A stretch of 11,419 nt of DNA from Thiomicrorhabdus sp034722175 (GTDB lineage Bacteria; Pseudomonadota; Gammaproteobacteria; Thiomicrospirales; Thiomicrospiraceae). Location: NCBI GenBank assembly GCA_034722175.1, contig JAYENR010000133.1:1-11419 (forward strand). The letters run 5' to 3'. Position 1 is the stretch's first letter, and every line of letters begins with the position of its first letter. Positions 6,508 through 11,419 of this stretch are shown here, piece by piece. The notes under the pieces were generated by a model. That model saw nothing but the letters and a program-made list of their open reading frames with translations, ran no database searches and was not told the origin of the DNA. The translations under genes and the position numbers were made by a program.

Positions 6508-6578
6508 GTTCACTCATTACAAAACTCGCTATTTATTTAATTGTGTTCAACGATTAAAATAGCAAGATCGATGAGACC

Positions 6579-6607
6579 AAAAGGCTGTCAATTGACAGCC
6601 TTTTTTT
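6579..6607 (+). terminator. intrinsic terminator of the peroxiredoxin gene
   Basis: Stem AAAAGGCTGTC (6579-6589) pairs with GACAGCCTTTT (6594-6604) around loop AATT and runs into seven consecutive Ts (6601-6607). It lies about 70 bp after the stop codon. The full 26 bp is a perfect palindrome. Confidence 0.93.
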
Positions 6608-6620
6608 ATAGCTAAATATT
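6592..6620 (+). promoter_or_regulatory. candidate ispA promoter overlapping the upstream terminator
   Basis: The 3' arm of the terminator contains a perfect -35 hexamer TTGACA (6592-6597). At 17 bases spacing lies AATATT (6615-6620, 4 of 6 to TATAAT). Only 40 bp separate the terminator T-run from the ispA start, so a promoter must be close if ispA is separately transcribed. The -10 match is weak. Confidence 0.35.
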
Positions 6621-6647
6621 AGCCTCCCCCCTTGCACGAAGACAGTC

Positions 6648-7547
6648 ATGGAGACTCGCTTGCAATCCGAATTAAACAGTTACAAACACCGTGTTGAAGC
6701 CCAGCTTAAACAACAGCTAGAGCAGCAGCAAAGTGCAAACCCAGATATTCCACAAACATTAATGGAAGCAATGAGTTACGCCACCTTAAATAGTGGCAAA
6801 CGTTTGCGCCCTGCTCTGATCTATGCGATTGGTGAAGCACTACAGACGCCACTACAGCAACTAGACAGTGCAGCTTGTGCAATGGAGTTAATTCACAGCT
6901 ACTCTTTAGTGCATGATGATTTACCGGCAATGGATGACGATGATTTGCGCCGTGGACAGCCAACCTGTCATATCCAATATGACGAAGCCACGGCCATCTT
7001 GGTTGGCGACGCTCAACAGACTTTGGCCTTTGAACTACTCAGTACCGATCCACTTCTGAGCGACAATCACAAGATACAATTAATCCAGCTTCTTACTCAA
7101 GCTTCCGGGATAAATGGCATGATCGGCGGGCAGATGATTGATATTCAATCTGAAGGCCAAACCATTGAACTCGAGAGATTAAAAACACTTCACCAAATGA
7201 AGACCGGGGCTTTAATTAAAACCTCACTGCTAATGGGTGCGGCACAAAGTCAACGTTATGCTGAAATCACTCCGCTTCTCATTTCATTAGGTGAAAATAT
7301 TGGTTTAGCGTTTCAGGTTCAAGATGATATCTTAGACATTGAAGGCGATTCAATCACCTTAGGTAAACCTCAAGGCAGTGATTTAGAGTCTGATAAATCA
7401 ACCTACCCTAAACTGTTAGGCTTAGAGCAGGCTAAACAGTACCGAGATGAATTGATTCAGAATGCCAAACAACAATTACAGACCTTACAGATCGACAGCC
7501 CTTTTTTAGCCCAACTTATTGAATACATTGCAAAACGTAACCATTAA
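6648..7547 (+). CDS. ispA: farnesyl diphosphate synthase (short-chain polyprenyl synthase)
   Basis: This 299-residue cytoplasmic enzyme condenses isopentenyl diphosphate with dimethylallyl and geranyl diphosphates to give farnesyl diphosphate, the precursor of undecaprenyl phosphate and quinone side chains. GKRLRP (50-55) binds the homoallylic substrate. The first aspartate-rich motif is DDLPAMD (90-96) and the second is DDILD (226-230); both bind magnesium. GGQMIDI (160-166) and the K-T pair in MKTGALIKTS (184-193) are also typical. Length equals that of bacterial IspA. The ATG at 6648 has only a weak ribosome site. The usual neighbours xseB and dxs are absent; it stands between a peroxiredoxin terminator and queD. 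Chain length is inferred from motif type, and a geranyl or geranylgeranyl synthase is not strictly excluded. Confidence 0.93.
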   Translation: METRLQSELNSYKHRVEAQLKQQLEQQQSANPDIPQTLMEAMSYATLNSGKRLRPALIYAIGEALQTPLQQLDSAACAMELIHSYSLVHDDLPAMDDDDLRRGQPTCHIQYDEATAILVGDAQQTLAFELLSTDPLLSDNHKIQLIQLLTQASGINGMIGGQMIDIQSEGQTIELERLKTLHQMKTGALIKTSLLMGAAQSQRYAEITPLLISLGENIGLAFQVQDDILDIEGDSITLGKPQGSDLESDKSTYPKLLGLEQAKQYRDELIQNAKQQLQTLQIDSPFLAQLIEYIAKRNH

Positions 7548-7574
7548 AGTCTATGATTACCTTTAGCTTTTCGT

Positions 7575-7580
7575 TATAAT
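7575..7580 (+). promoter_or_regulatory. consensus -10 element upstream of queD
   Basis: A perfect TATAAT lies 38 bp before the queD start, in the 70-bp gap after ispA. The -35 region is poor (ATGATT at 7553-7558 with 16-base spacing). It suggests queD has its own promoter rather than depending only on read-through from ispA. Confidence 0.5.
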
Positions 7581-7617
7581 GCGCAACTTGTTCATTTTTA
7601 GATAGAATTATTCAGTC

Positions 7618-7995
7618 ATGGCACAGCAGTTTGTTTTAAAAACATTATTAGATTTTGCTTCGGCACACAGTCTTCGTGGATACCCTGGAGATTGCGCCAA
7701 ACTACACGGCCATAACTGGAAAATCGAAGTTCAAGTTAGTGGGTCTGAATTGAATGAGATCGGTATGGTCATCGATTTTAAAGAGATCAAACGCCACGCT
7801 AAAGAGGTGATTAAAGAACTGGATCACACCTTCTTAAATGATCACCCACACTTTACTGACGTCAACCCAACCGCAGAAAACATTGCGGTCTATCTGTTCC
7901 GTGAGATTCAATCTCGTATCTCAACACCGGCAGTCAAAATGCACAGCATTACCGTTTGGGAAAACGACCGTAACTGCGTCATTTACTCAGAATAA
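7618..7995 (+). CDS. queD: 6-carboxytetrahydropterin synthase
   Basis: This 125-residue cytoplasmic enzyme converts dihydroneopterin triphosphate to 6-carboxy-5,6,7,8-tetrahydropterin, the second step towards preQ0 and queuosine in tRNA. Zinc ligands are H17 (FASAHSL) and H30/H32 (KLHGHN); the catalytic cysteine is C26 in GDCAKLHGHN. VIDFKEIKRHAKEVI (51-65), LDHTFLND (68-75, with catalytic H70), PTAENIA (84-90) and ITVWEN (111-116, with E115) are family landmarks. Length is normal for QueD and shorter than eukaryotic pyruvoyltetrahydropterin synthase. It starts at ATG with a poor Shine-Dalgarno. No queC, queE or folE is adjacent. No terminator separates it clearly from pilD 110 bp downstream. 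Confidence 0.93.
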   Translation: MAQQFVLKTLLDFASAHSLRGYPGDCAKLHGHNWKIEVQVSGSELNEIGMVIDFKEIKRHAKEVIKELDHTFLNDHPHFTDVNPTAENIAVYLFREIQSRISTPAVKMHSITVWENDRNCVIYSE

Positions 7996-8055
7996 ATCGA
8001 CTCTTTTTAGCCCTTTACTTCAAAAATTTAATGGCTAAATTTCCATTGTTTACCC

Positions 8056-8067
8056 AGCAGGCCTGCT
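8056..8067. repeat. 12-bp perfect palindrome upstream of pilD
   Basis: AGCAGGCCTGCT lies 38 bp before the pilD ATG, immediately ahead of a -10-like TAAAAT (8067-8072). It is a GC-rich perfect palindrome in an AT-rich spacer. It could be an operator or chance; no matching regulator is known to me. Confidence 0.3.
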
Positions 8068-8105
8068 AAAATCAAATCACTTAATGCATTTTAGCGGAAA
8101 ACAGA

Positions 8106-8903
8106 ATGGAACCAATCAGCTCACAACTCTCTCTCACCCAAATTTTACTTTTCAGTGCTTTAATCGGCCTGATTATTGGTAGTTTTATCTCCATGCTCAC
8201 TTGGCGGATGCCGCGTATTCTGATGATGGAAGAGGAGGAGCAGTTTAAGGCCATTACCTTTGGTGGCTCCAAATGCCCAAACTGTGATGCCGCTTTACCT
8301 TGGTTTCGTCTGATTCCCCTGTTTAGCTGGCTGTGGTCAAAAGGCAAATGCCATAACTGCCAAACCTCAATTTCACCACGTTACCCACTGATTGAACTCA
8401 GCACCGCCACCGCCACAGTTTTAATTATGTGGCTCTATGGCCCCACTTTTTTGGGGTTTGCCGCTCTACTTTTTAGTTGGATCCTTATTACCATTAGTGT
8501 CATTGATATTGAGCACCAGTTAATTCTTGATAACTTGAGTTTGCCTCTATTGTGGTTAGGCTTGTTAGTTAACACCCAAGGCCTATTCACCACACCTATT
8601 GATGCCATTTGGGGTGCAATTGTTGGCTATATGCTGTTATGGATTCTGTTTCACAGTTTTAAGCTACTAACAGGTAAAGAGGGAATGGGTTATGGAGATT
8701 TTAAACTATTAGCGGCACTGGGTGCCTGGTTTGGATTAATGGCCATTCCACAAATCATTTTGATCGCTTCGGTCAGTAGCTTGGTAATTGGTTTGGGAGG
8801 GGTGTTACTCAAATTACGCTCGTATGATAGTCCACTCGCATTTGGCCCATTTCTGGCGATTGGAGGATGGGTAACCCTACTTGTCGGAATCAGTCTTATC
8901 TAA
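8106..8903 (+). CDS. pilD: type IV prepilin peptidase / N-methyltransferase
   Basis: This 265-residue inner-membrane enzyme removes the leader of type IV prepilins and type II secretion pseudopilins and methylates the new N-terminus. The N-terminal segment (about 12-32) is hydrophobic and ends GSFISMLTWRMPR. A cytoplasmic loop carries the zinc-binding tetracysteine set C57, C60, C82 and C85, followed by SPRYPLIE. Six or more further hydrophobic segments follow. The catalytic aspartates are D134 (SVIDIEHQLI) and D198 in the GYGDFKLL motif. FGPFLA (246-251) is also typical. It is slightly shorter than the roughly 290 residues of many homologues but nothing essential is missing. In many gammaproteobacteria pilD sits with pilB, pilC and coaE; none is here. 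It ends at a strong bidirectional terminator. GspO is an equivalent name. Confidence 0.94.
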   Translation: MEPISSQLSLTQILLFSALIGLIIGSFISMLTWRMPRILMMEEEEQFKAITFGGSKCPNCDAALPWFRLIPLFSWLWSKGKCHNCQTSISPRYPLIELSTATATVLIMWLYGPTFLGFAALLFSWILITISVIDIEHQLILDNLSLPLLWLGLLVNTQGLFTTPIDAIWGAIVGYMLLWILFHSFKLLTGKEGMGYGDFKLLAALGAWFGLMAIPQIILIASVSSLVIGLGGVLLKLRSYDSPLAFGPFLAIGGWVTLLVGISLI

Positions 8904-8941
8904 TTCAATGGCTGACCTATTTAGGGTCTGAATTTAGAGAC

Positions 8942-8983
8942 AAAAAAGGCGCAATATGTATCTGAACATATTGCGCCTTTTTT
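8942..8983. terminator. bidirectional intrinsic terminator, pilD/DUF3579 gene
   Basis: An 18-bp perfect inverted repeat (8942-8959 and 8966-8983) with loop ATCTGA has a GGCGC core and six As on the left matched by six Ts on the right. It therefore gives a U-tract in both directions. It lies 38 bp after pilD and 65 bp past the stop of the convergent gene at 9049-9339, and probably ends both transcripts. Confidence 0.93.
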
Positions 8984-9048
8984 AATATGAACGGTTTAGA
9001 ACAGCCTCATATAAAATTAATACTCTAAGTCTAAGAGCAGTGAATTTA

Positions 9049-9339
9049 CTAGCTTCCTAGCTTCGCTTCTTCAAGTTCACATACCTGAGTCATTTTTAAA
9101 CCATTGCTTTTAACAAAGTTCATTACGTACTGAAACATGCCAGGATTCTTAATCTCCAACTCAGTATCAATAATCAGACACTTTTCACCCTCATACAACT
9201 CCGGGTGCAATAAATCCGAATACACCAAACGCTGCTTAACGTAGCTTGCACCCATCGAAGAAATACGATCGATCCAATCGCTCGGTCTGAACTTACGCCC
9301 GTCTTCGGTATAACCTAGAATGATATATTTGCAATGCAC
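9049..9339 (-). CDS. DUF3579-family small protein
   Basis: This 96-residue soluble protein has no signal peptide or membrane segment. The opening (YIILGYTEDGRKFRPSDWID, residues 5-24) and the later KCLIIDTELEIKNPGMFQYV segment fit the DUF3579 family as I remember it. That family is found in beta- and gammaproteobacteria and has no established function. The start is GTG at 9339; it has GGAAAG upstream and no ATG occurs before residue 29, which would remove the conserved N-terminus. It is convergent with pilD, sharing the terminator at 8942-8983, and divergent from aroG, so it is probably a single-gene transcript. The family call is from recognised motifs and was not searched. Confidence 0.8.
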   Translation of the reverse strand: MHCKYIILGYTEDGRKFRPSDWIDRISSMGASYVKQRLVYSDLLHPELYEGEKCLIIDTELEIKNPGMFQYVMNFVKSNGLKMTQVCELEEAKLGS

Positions 9340-9563
9340 TTTTTTCTTTCCAAAATTTTTATGATTTTAATAAATGAAGATTCAAAAAATATAACCTAAT
9401 AATTTTACCATAATGCACATTAATAACCACTTATATCCATGGTTGCCTGTTAATATTTTCACTCTAAAGAGGCCTGTTCATTTCTAAACTTAACGCAGCT
9501 CAATAAATTTGATTATGAAGTCATCAAAAAATACAAATTGCTAAAGTAATTAATGACGGTTCG

Positions 9564-9572
9564 TGGCATAAT
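9564..9572 (+). promoter_or_regulatory. extended -10 promoter candidate of aroG
   Basis: TGGCATAAT is an extended -10 (TG, one base, then CATAAT with 5 of 6 matches). No good -35 lies 16-18 bases upstream, which is common for extended -10 promoters. Transcription would begin near 9579, giving a leader of about 52 bases. Confidence 0.5.
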
Positions 9573-9586
9573 ACTGCGTTCAAAAT

Positions 9587-9604
9587 AACACGACTCATCG
9601 TGTT
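9587..9604 (+). promoter_or_regulatory. inverted repeat in the aroG leader
   Basis: AACACGA (9587-9593) and TCGTGTT (9598-9604) form a perfect 7-bp stem with loop CTCA, starting roughly 8 bases after the predicted transcription start. It could be a repressor operator or an mRNA 5' hairpin. It does not match the TyrR box (TGTAAA, six bases, TTTACA) or the TrpR operator. Confidence 0.4.
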
Positions 9605-9631
9605 GAGAATAAAGAAAATTTAGGGTGTATT

Positions 9632-10702
9632 ATGTCGCAGTATCAAACTGATGATCTACGTATCAAAAACATTACAGAAGTTCGTCCTCCGTGTGAATTA
9701 CATGAGCAGTTTCCAATAACGGAAATGGCTGCGCAAACGGTCTACGATACTCGACAGAAAATTCACAACATTCTTTCTGGACGTGATGATCGCCTTTTAG
9801 TCGTGATTGGTCCTTGTTCAATTCATGATGCCGAAGCGGCACGTGACTATGCAGACAAGCTAAAAACACAGATCGACAAACACCAAGATGACCTATTAGT
9901 GGTCATGCGTGTTTACTTTGAAAAGCCTCGCACAACCGTTGGTTGGAAAGGTTTAATCAACGATCCTGGCTTAAATGAATCCTTTGAAATTAACCGTGGT
10001 TTAGAGTTGGCTCGTTCTTTATTAGTCGATATCAACGATAAAGGCGTACCAGCAGCAACTGAATTCCTAGACCTAATTTCTCCGCAATACATTGCTGATC
10101 TAGTTTCGTGGGGTGCGATTGGCGCCCGCACAACAGAAAGCCAAGGTCACAGAGAATTGGCTTCCGGCCTATCCTGCCCAGTTGGTTTCAAAAACAGTAC
10201 AGACGGTAGCTTCCAGATCGCCGTTGATGCCATCCGTGCGGCAAACAATCCCCATATTTTTATGTCTCTAACGAAACAAGGTCACTCTGCCATCTTTGAA
10301 ACGAATGGTAACCCTGACTGTCACCTAATTTTACGTGGTGGAAACGAAGGGCCAAACTACGATGCTGAAAATGTTAAATCAGCCGTTGAGTTATTACAGA
10401 AAGCCGGTGTTGAAGATAAATTAATGATCGATTGCAGTCATGCCAACAGCAGCAAACAGCATGAACGTCAATTGATCGTTGCTGAGTCAATTGCTGAACA
10501 GATGGCTAACGGTTCTTATAACATCATGGGAACCATGATTGAGAGCCACTTTGTAGCAGGCCGTCAAGATGTGAAACCTGGTGAACCATTGACCTATGGG
10601 CAAAGCATTACCGATGCCTGTATCGGCTGGGATGACAGTGAGAAGATTTTAAATATTCTTGCCGATGGTGTTAAAGCTCGACGTCAAAACAAAGAAGCGT
10701 AA
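9632..10702 (+). CDS. aroG: 3-deoxy-7-phosphoheptulonate synthase (class I DAHP synthase)
   Basis: This 356-residue cytoplasmic enzyme condenses phosphoenolpyruvate and erythrose 4-phosphate to DAHP, the first step of the shikimate pathway. Landmarks are VVIGPCSIHD (57-66) with metal ligand C62, YFEKPRTTVGWKGLINDPG (95-113) with K98 and R100, GARTTESQGHRELASGL (164-180), and VGFKNSTDGS (184-193) with K187. The metal site is completed by H270 (DCSHANSSK) and E304 (MIESHF). The N-terminal DDLRIK and the GAIGARTTESQ region are closer to E. coli AroG than to AroF, suggesting phenylalanine-type feedback control, but specificity cannot be read with certainty. It starts at ATG with AGGG about 8 bases upstream, behind an extended -10 promoter and a leader hairpin. 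It converges with thiL and appears monocistronic. Confidence 0.95.
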   Translation: MSQYQTDDLRIKNITEVRPPCELHEQFPITEMAAQTVYDTRQKIHNILSGRDDRLLVVIGPCSIHDAEAARDYADKLKTQIDKHQDDLLVVMRVYFEKPRTTVGWKGLINDPGLNESFEINRGLELARSLLVDINDKGVPAATEFLDLISPQYIADLVSWGAIGARTTESQGHRELASGLSCPVGFKNSTDGSFQIAVDAIRAANNPHIFMSLTKQGHSAIFETNGNPDCHLILRGGNEGPNYDAENVKSAVELLQKAGVEDKLMIDCSHANSSKQHERQLIVAESIAEQMANGSYNIMGTMIESHFVAGRQDVKPGEPLTYGQSITDACIGWDDSEKILNILADGVKARRQNKEA

Positions 10703-10719
10703 TCCAAAGACTCCAGTCA

Positions 10720-10744
10720 CTCTGCTTTCACCCTGAAAGCAGAG
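10720..10744. repeat. perfect hairpin between aroG and thiL
   Basis: CTCTGCTTTCA (10720-10730) pairs with TGAAAGCAGAG (10734-10744) over loop CCC, 17 bp past the aroG stop codon. It lies in the 75-bp convergent gap. No T-run follows on either strand, so it is not a standard intrinsic terminator. It may protect 3' ends or act with Rho. Confidence 0.55.
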
Positions 10745-10777
10745 GACATATCCCTCTCGTCAAACAGTTCAAGAACC

Positions 10778-11419
10778 TTAAAAGTGCTGGTAACCCAAAC
10801 CAGTTAAATTTTCCACCTGTTGATTCGACTCTTGACTCTCTTTTACAATCACCCCGCTACCCGATGTGATTTTCCCGACAGCCTTAATTTCCAAACCTAA
10901 TTGCCCTGCTCTATCTTGTAGTGCACCCCAGTTCTCAGGCGAAACCGTAAAACAGAGCTGATAATCATCACCCGCTGACAGTGGCAGAGCCCACTCTTGG
11001 GTTTGATTAATCCATTTCTGCATGGCTAGTGAAATTGGCAAACTCTCTATATAGATTTCGGCACCCAATTCAGCCTGATCATTTAAACCGTTCAATTTAT
11101 TCGACTGTTCCAGAATATGCCCCAAATCTGCTAATAGACCATCTGAAATATCAATTGCAGAATTTGCATACTGATTTAGTAGACGGCCTAACGCAATCTG
11201 TGGCTGGGGGCAATTAAGAGCTTTTAAACAATGCTCAATATCAGACTGTTCTAGCCAGGCCTGGTCAATTTGTTTAAGTTGGTTTAAAGCTAACTTTAAA
11301 CCCAATCCTGCATCACCAATCACGCCTGAAACGGCAATAATATCTCCCTTATTGGCACCAGAACGTAATAATGCTTGTCCCGCCTCTACCCAGCCATGAG
11401 CGGTCACAGTAATCGTTAA
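10778..11419 (-). CDS. thiL: thiamine-monophosphate kinase, 5' end outside window
   Basis: The visible 213 residues are the C-terminal two-thirds of ThiL (full length about 320), which phosphorylates thiamine monophosphate to thiamine diphosphate with ATP. The reading frame stays open to the window edge (LTITVTAHGWVEAG), so the GTG at 11407 is an internal valine and not the start. Typical segments are LLRSGANKGD, VSGVIGDAGLGL, ANSAIDISDGLLADLGHIL (with the conserved aspartates), LSAGDDYQLCFTV and the terminal GLGYQHF. The usual GGEDYEL motif reads AGDDYQL here, a mild variation. The gene often neighbours nusB or pgpA. Its downstream neighbour here is convergent aroG, so pgpA does not follow it; what lies upstream is not visible. 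Confidence 0.92.
   Translation of the reverse strand, partial: LTITVTAHGWVEAGQALLRSGANKGDIIAVSGVIGDAGLGLKLALNQLKQIDQAWLEQSDIEHCLKALNCPQPQIALGRLLNQYANSAIDISDGLLADLGHILEQSNKLNGLNDQAELGAEIYIESLPISLAMQKWINQTQEWALPLSAGDDYQLCFTVSPENWGALQDRAGQLGLEIKAVGKITSGSGVIVKESQESNQQVENLTGLGYQHF

Noticed and set aside
6569..6577. GATGAGACC similar to the left junction of the MITE-like element at 4890-4897
   Set aside because: The match stops after GAGACC and is followed by the peroxiredoxin terminator, with no second inverted end. Treated as coincidence.
7838..8038. Overlapping plus-strand open frame at the end of queD
   Set aside because: It is mostly an alternative frame of queD with low-complexity Ser/Thr content and no ribosome site.
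7998..8041. TTTAGCC/GGCTAAA inverted repeat after queD as a terminator
   Set aside because: The stem is only 7 bp with a loop of about 20 bases and no T-run follows, so it is too weak to call.
10720..10744. Hairpin after aroG as an intrinsic terminator
   Set aside because: The stem is perfect but no T-run follows on either strand, so it is listed only as a hairpin.
11405..11407. GTG as the start codon of thiL, giving a 209-residue protein
   Set aside because: The frame is open upstream to the window edge and the extra residues (LTIT) continue a normal ThiL sequence. The gene is cut by the window edge.

Overview
This window looks like chromosomal DNA from a gammaproteobacterium. AroG, FumC, IspA, QueD, PilD, ThiL and a DUF3579-type protein are all of gammaproteobacterial type. 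The moderately AT-rich composition and gene mix would suit a Thiomicrospira/Hydrogenovibrio-like sulfur oxidiser, but that genus-level guess is inference only. Most of the window is housekeeping. No rRNA, tRNA, CRISPR array, prophage or intact transposase was seen, and no gene-free stretch exceeds 300 bases.

Layout. Positions 1-99 are the right-hand part of a short non-coding repeat. On the minus strand, 106-2794 holds a two-gene signalling unit: a soluble hybrid histidine kinase (PAS-like, HisKA, HATPase, receiver, Hpt) followed by a NarL/LuxR-type response regulator. The pair contains every site needed for a four-step His-Asp-His-Asp phosphorelay. Divergently, 3017-4815 carries fumC and a thioredoxin gene, closed by a hairpin terminator. 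Then comes a complete 160-bp copy of the repeat (4892-5051), followed by a minus-strand CBS-pair protein (5051-5680). A divergent regulatory region leads to a 2-Cys peroxiredoxin (5905-6507) with a strong terminator. Next are ispA, queD and pilD, all plus strand but separately spaced, ending in an 18-bp bidirectional terminator. A minus-strand DUF3579 gene (9049-9339) and plus-strand aroG (9632-10702) diverge from a 292-bp intergenic region. The window ends with the 3' two-thirds of thiL on the minus strand, cut by the window edge.

The most unusual structure is the repeat. The complete copy has terminal inverted repeats beginning GAGACCTTTGCACGA and is flanked by a perfect 5-bp duplication, TAGAT, so it is a MITE-like transposon derivative. 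It landed exactly in the stop codon of the CBS gene. The empty site reads TAA and the filled site reads TAG, so the protein is unchanged. The partial copy at 1-99 differs at only three positions and lies 6 bp past the stop codon of the response regulator, in the same orientation relative to the gene. Each copy carries two overlapping hairpins that cannot form together, so these elements may supply or modify the 3' ends of the adjacent transcripts.

Functionally the genes are unlinked: central carbon metabolism (fumC), redox defence (thioredoxin, peroxiredoxin), isoprenoid (ispA), queuosine (queD), aromatic amino acid (aroG) and thiamine (thiL) biosynthesis, type IV pilus or type II secretion prepilin processing (pilD), and signalling.
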